The notes under the pieces were generated by a model, which saw only the letters and a program-made list of their open reading frames with translations, did not search any database and was not told the origin of the DNA. From JBEDUK01 sp963781595 (GTDB taxonomy: Bacteria; Actinomycetota; UBA4738), in contig CAWAGG010000006.1 of assembly GCA_963781595.1 (NCBI GenBank), positions 806,001-870,000 of the forward strand: a stretch of DNA of 64,000 nt. Direction: 5' to 3'. Below are positions 7,765 through 15,026 of the stretch, piece after piece (position 1 is the first letter of the stretch; every line of letters starts with the position of its first letter). Made by a program: the position numbers and the translations under genes.

Positions 7765-8487
7765 CTACGGGACCGGTTCGAGCACCGCGTCCATGCGGTG
7801 CCACGGGATCATCCGGTCGACCCACGTCTGGACGCGGTCGACCGCCAGCAGGAGGTGTTCGATCAGCCGTTTCATCTCGTCGTGGTCGCGGATGCCGCCC
7901 TTCTCCGCGAACGCCGTGACGTCGGTGAGCAGCAGGATCACGTCCAGGAGCTTCCATTTCGACAGGCGGGTAGCCGAACGAAGGCATGCGGCCGCGAGCA
8001 TCTGGTTCAGGAACTCGACGGGCGCGGCGCCGGTGCGCGCCTTGTCGCGGAGCGTCTGGAGGTTCTCGCCGAGCCAGAAGAGGTTGAAGTTCGCGTACAT
8101 CACGCCGGGTATGCGGCCCATCGGTGGGCGCGAGAGCTGGCGCAGGCGGCGAACGTCCTGTGGTTCGGAGCGCCAGGCCAGCTCCGTGAACCGGTCCAGG
8201 CGCTCGATCACGCCGTCGAGCGTGGCCGGCGCGTCCCGAACCTGGCGTTCGTAGACGGCGGGTTCCATGCAGCCGCCGCAGCGCGTGCAGAAGTCCGAAC
8301 CCGACTGCCGCCCGTGGAGGTGCATCGGGTCGGCTTTGGCATTCGGCCTCGGCTGCAGGGCGATCCTGATCGGCGCGGGCGTCGCGGCGGCCGTCCCGGC
8401 GTGTCCGTTCCGCCACCCGCGGTCGGCCATCGCCTGTTCGACGGCTCGCCGAACCAGCGCCTCCAGGTCGGTCGCCGTCACGCTCAC
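7765..8487 (-). CDS. Unrecognised BMC-linked protein with CxxCGGC motif and cargo-like N-terminus
   Basis: 240 residues from GTG 8487, which overlaps the upstream stop as GTGA. No family is recognised. The N-terminal 'TATDLEALVRRAVEQAMADR' (residues 4-23) is amphipathic and resembles the aldehyde dehydrogenase leader (DLEDLIRGVV), followed by an Ala/Thr/Pro linker (about 28-50). Then come 'MHLHGRQ' and 'FCTRCGGC' (Cys67, 70, 73), which could bind zinc or an Fe-S cluster together with the nearby histidines. The remainder is helical: 'GVMYANFNLFWLGENLQTLR' and 'MKRLIEHLLLAVDRVQTWVD'. It sits between DUF3830 and pduL inside the operon. A four-helix bundle, such as a cofactor-handling enzyme, is possible but unproven. 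Confidence 0.7.
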   Translation of the reverse strand: MSVTATDLEALVRRAVEQAMADRGWRNGHAGTAAATPAPIRIALQPRPNAKADPMHLHGRQSGSDFCTRCGGCMEPAVYERQVRDAPATLDGVIERLDRFTELAWRSEPQDVRRLRQLSRPPMGRIPGVMYANFNLFWLGENLQTLRDKARTGAAPVEFLNQMLAAACLRSATRLSKWKLLDVILLLTDVTAFAEKGGIRDHDEMKRLIEHLLLAVDRVQTWVDRMIPWHRMDAVLEPVP

Positions 8488-8909
8488 GGAAGCGCGTCCT
8501 CTCCTGACGTGATCGCGTCCGGGTCGTGTTCGCGCAGCGTCACCGGAAGACTCCCGTCGGTGAGGGTCTGCTGACCCCACTTCCGCAGGAGCGGCAGGTG
8601 CTCCTGGCGCGCCTTCGCGAAGACCGATACGCGTCCGAACGGCTCGGTCGGCCCGTAGAAGATGCAGATCGTCTGGCGGCCCGGGTAGTAGCCGACGTCG
8701 CCGGGTTCGACCCAGAAGATCTCGTTCTGCGGGTCCTCGAAGAACGGGACCATAACGATCAGCTCGTCGCCGGCGAACTTCGCGTGCACGGCGAACGAGT
8801 CGGTCGGGAGCGACTCCGTCATGCGTCCCGCGACACGCGGGGCGTCGTCATGCAGCAGGTCACAGACGACCCGCTCGTTGCCGACCAGGATCTCGAAGGC
8901 GCCGGGCAT
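8484..8909 (-). CDS. DUF3830 family protein (cyclophilin-like fold)
   Basis: 141 residues from ATG 8909, chosen because the family begins here (FEILVGNERVVCDLLHDDAP); an upstream in-frame extension has no match. Typical segments are 'DSFAVHAKFAGDELIVMVPF', 'ENEIFW-like' QNEIFWVEPGDVGYYPG, 'TICIFYGP' and 'GRVSVFAKARQEHL'. The fold is related to cyclophilins. The biochemical role of DUF3830 is not established; members often lie near catabolic enzymes and could bind a small ligand. It is the first gene of the BMC run that is coupled by overlap (GTGA with the next gene). A 129-bp gap separates it from the SRPBCC gene upstream. Confidence 0.8.
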   Translation of the reverse strand: MPGAFEILVGNERVVCDLLHDDAPRVAGRMTESLPTDSFAVHAKFAGDELIVMVPFFEDPQNEIFWVEPGDVGYYPGRQTICIFYGPTEPFGRVSVFAKARQEHLPLLRKWGQQTLTDGSLPVTLREHDPDAITSGEDALP

Positions 8910-9038
8910 GCTCGTTCGAACCTTCGACCGCTCTGCCCGGCCGAACAAGGGACCCGTCGGCTGCCGTCGCCGCGCGAGCGTGGGCGGTTCGCATCGCGCC
9001 GGCTGCACAGCGCCGGCAGCCGACGGTGTGCGAGGTGC

Positions 9039-9629
9039 TCAGCGGTCGCTTCGAACCGCGCGTTCGACCGCCAGTTCGAGAAGGTTCGCGAACCCTCGCT
9101 GGACCCCCCGCTTCGGGCCGCTGAGCGCCATCTGACGCATCCCCGGCGTCGCGAGCATCGCGCGCATGTACCAGGGCATCGGCATCGGTCCGGTCCCACG
9201 GAACAGGTACGTGACCCGGCTCCCGTCACCCTCCGGGGCGACCTCGTACCGGTGGATGATCGTCGCGCGGCTCTCCTTCCCGTTCTTCCACGCGAGCTTC
9301 GACTCCGTGCGGAACACGAACAGACGAGGCGCGTCGGCGGCCGTGACCATCGAGTGGTCGGTGAACGTGCCCATCGGGTCGGCGCCCGTGCTGTCCCATC
9401 CCGTCCCGACCGTCGCCTCCCCCTCGGGGGCGTCGAGGGTAAGGAGGCGGAACTTCTTCGTCTGCCGCTCGCTGGCCCAGATCATCGCGTCGCGGATGTT
9501 CGCGATCGTCTCGTACACGACCTCGGGAGACGCCGGAGTTGAACCCGAGCATCGGAACGTGATGCGGTCGATGCCGGAGGGCTCGGCGCTGCGATCTGGC
9601 TGTGTGATCGTCTCTGCGTCCATGGTCAT
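9039..9629 (-). CDS. SRPBCC (START/Bet v1-like) ligand-binding protein
   Basis: 196 residues. It begins MTMDAETITQ at 9629 and overlaps the cupin stop as ATGA. The body fits the helix-grip fold: 'PEVVYETIANIRDAMIWASE', 'TVGTGWDSTGADPMG', 'HSMVTAADAPRLFVFRTES', 'RATIIHRYEVAPEGDGSRV' (shortened here), 'TYLFRGTGPMP' and a long C-terminal helix ending FANLLELAVERAV. Members bind hydrophobic ligands, act as aromatase/cyclases, or are of unknown function. It is paired with a cupin at the head of the microcompartment operon, so it may bind or modify the pathway substrate. The substrate is unknown. Confidence 0.75.
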   Translation of the reverse strand: MTMDAETITQPDRSAEPSGIDRITFRCSGSTPASPEVVYETIANIRDAMIWASERQTKKFRLLTLDAPEGEATVGTGWDSTGADPMGTFTDHSMVTAADAPRLFVFRTESKLAWKNGKESRATIIHRYEVAPEGDGSRVTYLFRGTGPMPMPWYMRAMLATPGMRQMALSGPKRGVQRGFANLLELAVERAVRSDR

Positions 9630-9988
9630 CGCGCTCCGTTCGGCTCTGCCGCGGCTCGATCGAACTCCATGCCGCGGAACGTCTCGTCGCCCACGACCCA
9701 TCCATCGTGCCCTGGCAGAACCTCGTAGGCCTGTCCTGCACGGATCTCCATCTCCTCGCCGTCGTCGGCGACCACGCGCAGCGTTCCGGACAGCGCGTAA
9801 CCGATGTGGTGCGCCTGGCAGGACTCCGTCCCGACGAGCGGCTTGATCTGCGTCGACCATCGCCAGCCGGGTTCGAACCACCGCTGTGTCATCGACGCGG
9901 TCTCCGGATGCACGGTGTCGGCGTGCCCGTGGTCGAACGGGATCGTCTCGTCGACCTGGTCGAACGTTCGTGCTGCGATCCTCGCCAT
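9626..9988 (-). CDS. Small cupin-domain protein
   Basis: 120 residues forming one cupin barrel: 'GWRWSTQIKPLVGTESCQAHHIGYALSG' (shortened in parts: CQAHHIGYALSG), 'EMEIRAGQAYEVLPGHDGWVVGDE' (IRAGQAYEVLPGHDG) and 'FRGMEFDRA'. The H-H in 'CQAHHIGY' and the later H-D in PGHDG are candidate metal ligands. ATG 9988 has a strong GGAGGGAGGAGG ribosome site immediately upstream, marking this as the first gene of the operon that leads into the microcompartment genes. The SRPBCC gene follows with a 4-bp overlap. It could be a small sensor, an isomerase or a dioxygenase-like protein. Confidence 0.78.
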   Translation of the reverse strand: MARIAARTFDQVDETIPFDHGHADTVHPETASMTQRWFEPGWRWSTQIKPLVGTESCQAHHIGYALSGTLRVVADDGEEMEIRAGQAYEVLPGHDGWVVGDETFRGMEFDRAAAEPNGAR

Positions 9989-10109
9989 GGGATCCTCCTC
10001 CCTCCTCGGCCTCTATCTCTCGGCTGACGATAGGGAGGTGGCCGTGCCCGAGCATGAGACGTTCATCCCATCTTTCGGTCCGGACACGGCACGTGGCGGC
10101 TGCGGGCGT
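9989..10109 (-). promoter_or_regulatory. Leader of the cupin-to-MDH microcompartment operon
   Basis: This 121-bp gap between the LuxR-type regulator gene and the cupin gene is the only sizeable break at the head of the operon. Reading the minus strand, it ends in a very strong purine run (GAGGAGGGAGGAGG) just before ATG 9988. No convincing -35/-10 pair is evident, so a promoter here, or read-through from the regulator gene, are both possible. Confidence 0.4.
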
Positions 10110-11690
10110 CTACGCGGGTTCGGCTGGCGACAGGTCGTCCATCAGGCCGTGCTTCGTCGCGTACAGGCTCGCCTGTGCGCGGTTCGCGACGCCGATCTTC
10201 GCGTAGATGTGCTCGATGTGGTTCCGCGCGGTGGCCGGTGAGATCACGAGCCGGTGCGCGATCTCTTTGTTCGACAGTCCGCGGGCGACGAGCCGGAGCA
10301 CCTCGATCTCTCGGGCGGTCAGGCCGGCCGGCCCCTCGCGGCGGCGCTTCGAACGATGCCCGGCGGCTTCCAGGACGGCCGCGACCGCGTCGCCGTCGAG
10401 GCGCCCGGCGCGGACCTCTGCCTTCAGTTCGGATGCCGCCTCGTGCGGCGAGCGAGCGGCTCGATGCGGGCGGGGCTCGAGTCGTGCGTGGTACGTGTCG
10501 GCCGCGCCGAGGATCCGAACGGCAGGCGACAGATCGCGTCCGGGGAGTCCCCGCGGGTAGCCGGAGCCGTCCATCCGTTCGTGGTGCTGCGCCGCGATCG
10601 TGCCCAGCGGGGCGAGCGCGGGCGACGACGCGAGCATCCGCTCGGTCAGGTACGGATGGAGCCGAACTCGCTCCATCTCCGCCTGCGATAGCTCTCCCTG
10701 CCGATCCCACACGGCGTTCGACACGCCCAGGCGTCCGAGGTCGTGCACCAAGCCGGCCTGGCGAACGACGCTCGCGTCGTGCTCGGGGAGGCCGAGGGAT
10801 CGTGCCCCGGCCCCTGCCAGATCCGCCACGGCCCGCGAATGGCCGAGCGTGTACGGCGACTTCAGGTCGGTGAAGTCCGCGATCGCTTCGAGCGCCGCGC
10901 CGAACTCCTCTTCCGTCAGTTCGATGCCTAGGGCGGGCTCCGCCGCGATCACGGCATCCCAGCTCTTCGTCAGGTCGAGGTCGCTGAACAGCATCGGCGC
11001 CTCGGTGCAGAAGACCTCGACCAGATCTGGGTCGAACTGCGTCCCGCTCCGTTCGCGTGCCACGGAGATCGCCGCGTCGACGCCGGCGGAGCGCTGGTAG
11101 ACCTCGACGACGTCGGCCAGGTTCACCAGGCGGGCGGTCGGGGAGATCTCCTGGCCCGAAGCGCCTTTCGGGATGCCCTTGCCGTCCCATCGCTCGAAGG
11201 TCTGTTCGATGCCCCGCCGGACGTCTTCGCCCAGACCGAGCTGCGCCGCCAGGTCGTCGGCGGCGAGCCAGTGGTTCTCGAGGATGCTGGCCGCGGCCTT
11301 CCGTCCGTCCGTCATGAACCCGACGCTCAGGCGCGCGCGCTCGGGGAGTGGCCGTCCATGCCCGAGGTGCTTCAGCATGAACGCCGAGGCGGTCGCGGTC
11401 CCGGACATGTCCGTGTGGCGGAAGTCGTGTTTCAGCACGAGGTCGTCGCCGAACCACTTCGCCTGCTCGTACGCGTCGATGTGGCATCCGACCCATGCGA
11501 CGAGCGAGACGTAGTAGACGACGCCGCGTTCGGACTCCGTGAGGCCGATCCGCTCGGCGAGCCGCAAGGCGATCAGGCATTGCCGAAGGACGTGCTCCAT
11601 CGGCTGTCCCATCCCGAGGTCGGTTCCGAGAGAGATCGCCGCGAGTAGTTCCGCGAGGCGGGTCTTCGTGGAAGCGGGTTGCTGGCTCAC
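10110..11690 (-). CDS. Tandem HD / HD-GYP domain protein with C-terminal LuxR HTH
   Basis: 526 residues. The N-terminal half looks like a degenerate HD-GYP domain: 'WVGCHID' and 'FERWDGKGIPKGASGQEI' (about 166-183). The second half has an intact-looking domain with 'HDLGRLG' (HD at 316-317), 'HHERMDGSGYPRGL' (369-382) and 'ADTYHARLE'. Residues about 455-520 form a LuxR-type helix-turn-helix (LTAREIEVLRLVARGLSNKEIAHRL, shortened LTAREIEVL...NKEIAHRL). HD-GYP domains hydrolyse c-di-GMP in many proteins; whether this one does is unknown. It sits just upstream of the microcompartment operon on the same strand, so it may regulate it. It stands 110 bp downstream of the GAF/TIR-like gene. Confidence 0.85.
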   Translation of the reverse strand: MSQQPASTKTRLAELLAAISLGTDLGMGQPMEHVLRQCLIALRLAERIGLTESERGVVYYVSLVAWVGCHIDAYEQAKWFGDDLVLKHDFRHTDMSGTATASAFMLKHLGHGRPLPERARLSVGFMTDGRKAAASILENHWLAADDLAAQLGLGEDVRRGIEQTFERWDGKGIPKGASGQEISPTARLVNLADVVEVYQRSAGVDAAISVARERSGTQFDPDLVEVFCTEAPMLFSDLDLTKSWDAVIAAEPALGIELTEEEFGAALEAIADFTDLKSPYTLGHSRAVADLAGAGARSLGLPEHDASVVRQAGLVHDLGRLGVSNAVWDRQGELSQAEMERVRLHPYLTERMLASSPALAPLGTIAAQHHERMDGSGYPRGLPGRDLSPAVRILGAADTYHARLEPRPHRAARSPHEAASELKAEVRAGRLDGDAVAAVLEAAGHRSKRRREGPAGLTAREIEVLRLVARGLSNKEIAHRLVISPATARNHIEHIYAKIGVANRAQASLYATKHGLMDDLSPAEPA

Positions 11691-11800
11691 GGCCGAGAGC
11701 CTGATCGGCTCCGCTCGAGATCAGGTCGTGCGCCCCGTGCCCGCAGCCCCCAGCGTTCGAGACCTCCGGCCTCGCTCGTCCACGTCACCCGTCGCGCCCT

Positions 11801-12913
11801 CTAGCCGATCAACCTGTTCACCCGCGCCTCCAGCATCTCCCGGAGTCGGCTTTCGTTCAGCTCGCCGCTCGGGAAGCGCGGGATCACCAGGATGCGTTCC
11901 GAGGCGAAGTCGAACGGCGCTCTCGGTGAGTCCTCCTCCCGCATCGGGATCCATCCAGCCGGCTCACCGCGATCACCGGACTCGCTCGCGGCCGTACGCG
12001 CGTGCAACATCCCAGCCTCGAAGACCACGTTCGGATTGTCTCCGTAGCGCGGCTCGCCGTCCGACCGTTCCTCGTTCGGTTCCGAGAAGTAACAGATGCC
12101 GAACCGCGATCGCGTGATCTCCTTGGCGATCTGCGAGTTGATATTGCCGGAATCGTGGATCGTGCTCCAGTTCGTATATTCGATCTTGTCGCCGAGCTCC
12201 TCCAGCACCTCCGTTATCACCGTCAACACCGCCGGATCGGCACGGCTCGAGTAGCCGTAGAAGAAATGGGGGCGCGTGAGCTGCGGAAAGATCGCCGACT
12301 GGAGGTTGTCGTTCAGCTCCTCGATGGCGGACCTGGTCATCTCGGATTGCGTGCGGTTGACCTCATAGAGCTCGAGCAGTATGGCGATCGACTCCGCGAG
12401 GAGCAGGAGCTCATCCTTCGCGACTTCGGTGATCTGGATATGAGATCGTGACTCGAAGTAGCAGACGCCCAGCCGCCGCTTCCGCCGCAGAGGGAGCGCG
12501 ACCAACATGTGGATCTCCGTGTCCGTCACCCTCTGATACCGTGGCAGGTCGGTGCTCTTGGACCATTCGTCCGTAAGCTCTGGGGCGTCAGCGAGGGCAC
12601 TCTTGTCCTGTGCCACGATCCAGATCGGACGGTCCGTCCCGAACGAGAGCGTGACCAGATTCGTGTACGTTTGGTCGGGCTTGCGGACATGCCAGGTGTG
12701 GTCGCGTTCGTCGCTGCTCCAGAACATCTTCAGACCAGGTTCGTCATCGATGGCCTGATCTCGCATCAGTTCGAAGTAGGAAGCATCGAGCTCGTTCTGT
12801 ACGTAGCGGTAGATCAAGCGGCGAACGTCATCGAAGGTGGCGTCGTCCACGATGTCGACCGATCGCGCGAAGTGCCGCAGTTGGCTTCCGAAGGTGCCTC
12901 CCGTGGGGCTCAT
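11801..12913 (-). CDS. GAF-like plus TIR-like (predicted nucleotide-binding) protein
   Basis: 370 residues. Residues about 30-185 look like a GAF sensor: 'WIVAQDKSAL', 'EIHMLVALPLRRKRRLGVCYFESR' (MLVALPLRRKRRLGVCYFE) and 'ELLLLAESIAILLELYEV'. Residues about 214-346 resemble the predicted nucleotide-binding TIR-like family: 'PHFFYGYSSRADP', 'WSTIHDSGNINSQIAKEI', 'FGICYFSEP', 'NPNVVFEAGMLHAR' and 'PFDFASERILVIPR'. The 'N.VFE.GMLH.R' and 'PFDF...RILVIPR' pair is the main evidence. Base composition is visibly more A/T-rich than its neighbours, suggesting transfer. TIR-like domains often degrade NAD+ or make signalling nucleotides in defence; that role is inference. It stands alone between two metabolic operons. 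Confidence 0.6.
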   Translation of the reverse strand: MSPTGGTFGSQLRHFARSVDIVDDATFDDVRRLIYRYVQNELDASYFELMRDQAIDDEPGLKMFWSSDERDHTWHVRKPDQTYTNLVTLSFGTDRPIWIVAQDKSALADAPELTDEWSKSTDLPRYQRVTDTEIHMLVALPLRRKRRLGVCYFESRSHIQITEVAKDELLLLAESIAILLELYEVNRTQSEMTRSAIEELNDNLQSAIFPQLTRPHFFYGYSSRADPAVLTVITEVLEELGDKIEYTNWSTIHDSGNINSQIAKEITRSRFGICYFSEPNEERSDGEPRYGDNPNVVFEAGMLHARTAASESGDRGEPAGWIPMREEDSPRAPFDFASERILVIPRFPSGELNESRLREMLEARVNRLIG

Positions 12914-13189
12914 CGCAGCGGCCCGTCGATAGGCGTCATCTCGCCGAAGAGGCGAGGCATCAGGGGTCGGTCCGCCCGCGGGAGCGTCGGGTGCGCGTCA
13001 CCCAGGCGATGCCCCGTGTACCGCTCGGCAGGTCGCGATGCCTCGGCACCATTGCACCACCTCGCTCCTCGAGGTCGCGAACGCCACGCGATCCGACCTG
13101 GCCAGGGCTCGCATCGTACCGCCGGCGCGTCGCGAGCCGCAAGGTCGCGCTGCCCAACGTCCCTAGGGGGAGGCAGACGGCTTGCTCCA

Positions 13190-14362
13190 TCAGGCCCGCT
13201 GCGCGGGCCACGAGCTTCGTCCCACGTCTCGAACGAGGATGCGTTCCTCGTCTGTCGGGATGACCCAAGTGGCGACGGAGCCGTCCGATGCGATCTTCGC
13301 CTCAGCCGAGGCACGCATGTTCCGTTCGCGGTCGAGGACGATGCCGAGGAACGCGAGGCCGTCGCAGATGTGCCCTCGGAGCGTCGGAGAGTTCTCCCCC
13401 ATGCCGCCGGTGAACGCGATCGCGTCGAGGCCGCCCATCACGGCCGCAAGCGCACCGATCGCTTTGCGTGCCTCGTACGCGTAGACGTTCAGCGCGAACG
13501 CTGCGCCCTCGTGGCCGTGGGCTTCGGCTTCCTCCAGCTCACGTAGGTCGCCGGAGATGCCCGACAGACCGAGCAGGCCGCCTTCGTTCGCGAGCGCGCG
13601 CATCGCGTCGCCGACCAGCACGCCTTCGGATACGAGGTGGGCGACCGCGAACGGATCCAGGTCGCCGACGCGTTGGGCCTGGGGGAGCCCCGACTGCGGC
13701 GAGAAGCCCATCGTCGCGTCTACGGAGCGTCCGTCGACGATCGCGCAGATCGAGGACGAACCTCCCAGGTGGCACGAGAGCAGCCGGCGCGCCTGAGGCT
13801 CCAGCTCCGCCATCCGCTCCGCGATGTACCCGTGCGACGCGCCGTGGAAGCCGTACCGGCGCAGGCCGTACCGTTCCGCCCAGCCCAGCGGCAGTGCGTA
13901 CGCGCGTGCCTCGGGCGGCCACTCGGCGTGGAACGCGGTCTCGAACGTCCCGACGAGCGGGACGTCCGGCAGGAGGGCGCGCATCCGTTCGATCGCGGCG
14001 ATGTACGGCGGGTTGTGCGCCGGCGCGGCGGCCGCGAACCGCCGGAGCGCCGCCAGCGCGCGGTCGTCCATCAACATCGTCCCGGTGAAGTCGCCGCCGT
14101 GGACGACCTTGAACGCGACGCACGCGACGCCGTCGATCGACGGACCGAGCGCCTCGACCATCGCGTCGAGCGAGGCGTCCAGGCCGGGTGCCGCCAGCTG
14201 CTGTTCGATCTGGCCGTCACGACCCTCGTGCACCAGGACGCTCCCCGGAGAGGCGATCCCCGCGGCTCGACCGCGGCACACGACGTCGGTCTCGGAGGCG
14301 AACACCGCGTACTTCAGCGAGGTGCTCCCGACGTTCACGACGAGGACGTTCCCGTCAGGCAT
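13190..14362 (-). CDS. ackA: Acetate kinase (acyl-phosphate to acid plus ATP)
   Basis: 390 residues, typical for acetate kinase. ATG 14362 was chosen because the family N-terminus 'LVVNVGSTSLKYAVF' follows at once; a longer frame upstream overlaps lutC. Other hallmarks are 'FKVVHGGDFTG', 'PAHNPPYIAAIE', 'GTFETAFHAEWPPEA', 'RYGFHGASHGYIAERM', 'CHLGGSSSICAIVDG', 'DATMGFSPQSGLPQ' and 'AIAFTGGMGENSP'. It is the last gene of the Glx/Lut operon and overlaps lutC by 8 bp. With PduL in the neighbouring microcompartment operon it would complete substrate-level phosphorylation. The enzyme may act on acetyl-, propionyl- or lactyl-phosphate; sequence does not decide. Confidence 0.94.
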   Translation of the reverse strand: MPDGNVLVVNVGSTSLKYAVFASETDVVCRGRAAGIASPGSVLVHEGRDGQIEQQLAAPGLDASLDAMVEALGPSIDGVACVAFKVVHGGDFTGTMLMDDRALAALRRFAAAAPAHNPPYIAAIERMRALLPDVPLVGTFETAFHAEWPPEARAYALPLGWAERYGLRRYGFHGASHGYIAERMAELEPQARRLLSCHLGGSSSICAIVDGRSVDATMGFSPQSGLPQAQRVGDLDPFAVAHLVSEGVLVGDAMRALANEGGLLGLSGISGDLRELEEAEAHGHEGAAFALNVYAYEARKAIGALAAVMGGLDAIAFTGGMGENSPTLRGHICDGLAFLGIVLDRERNMRASAEAKIASDGSVATWVIPTDEERILVRDVGRSSWPAQRA

Positions 14363-15026
14363 GGGTGCGTTCGCCCTCAGCGTCGTCGACGAACAGCACC
14401 GTGAGCACCCCGGGGCCGTGGACGCGGCGGACGACCTGCATCTCGATGTCGGCGGTCCGCGACGGGCCTGTGACGAGGACGGCGGTCTCGAGGCGCGCGA
14501 GGACGTCCGGCACCATGGCATAGAGCTCCTCGAACCCGGGCACGAGCACCGACGACGGGACGATCGCGAGGTGCGCAGGCGGGAGGAGGCTCGCCACGCG
14601 TGCCGAACCGTTCGGCGAACCGATCAGGAGCGAACCCGTCGAGGCGATCGCAGCGATGGCGGACGTCACGCCGAGGTCGACGCGAGCGGCCGCGTCGCGG
14701 GAGAAAGGTTCCAGCCGGCAGCCGGCAGCCTCGAGTGCGGCGGTGACGCCGGGCGCGGCACGCATCGCCTGGAGGTCGTCGGACATCACCGCGCTGCGGT
14801 CCGTGCTGGCGACAGCCGCCACCGCCTCGGGCAGTTCGGCCGGCGGAACGAGGCGCGCCTCACCGCCCACGAGCGCGATCGCGGCAGCGAACCGCGCGGC
14901 CCGTTCGGCTAGATCCTCGCCGCCCGTGCCCGAGGCGAACGTCGGAGGGAGCGTCACCGGCAGCTCCGGGCCTTCGACCCCCACGAGACGCTCGCGGAGC
15001 CTGGCGACGAAGTCGGTCCGTTCCAT
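14355..15026 (-). CDS. lutC: LUD-domain lactate utilization protein LutC
   Basis: 223 residues from ATG 15026, which overlaps the lutB stop by one base (TGATG). The LUD domain shows 'LGVTSAIAAIASTGSLLIGS', 'ARVASLLPPAHLAIVPSSVL', and the C-terminal 'VLVTGPSRTADIEMQVVRRVHGP' (TGPSRTADIE), which is the LutC/YkgG signature. LutABC is the iron-sulfur L-lactate oxidase that yields pyruvate; LutC is the small partner of LutB. In this window LutA (the CCG-domain subunit) is absent. Overlap with ackA by 8 bp ties lactate oxidation to the acyl-phosphate kinase of the microcompartment pathway. Confidence 0.9.
   Translation of the reverse strand: MERTDFVARLRERLVGVEGPELPVTLPPTFASGTGGEDLAERAARFAAAIALVGGEARLVPPAELPEAVAAVASTDRSAVMSDDLQAMRAAPGVTAALEAAGCRLEPFSRDAAARVDLGVTSAIAAIASTGSLLIGSPNGSARVASLLPPAHLAIVPSSVLVPGFEELYAMVPDVLARLETAVLVTGPSRTADIEMQVVRRVHGPGVLTVLFVDDAEGERTHA

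Noticed and set aside
12914..13189. Possible small gene in the 276-bp gap between acetate kinase and the TIR-like gene.
   Set aside because: Open frames there are arginine- and proline-rich with no ribosome site or motif, and no RNA gene was recognised.
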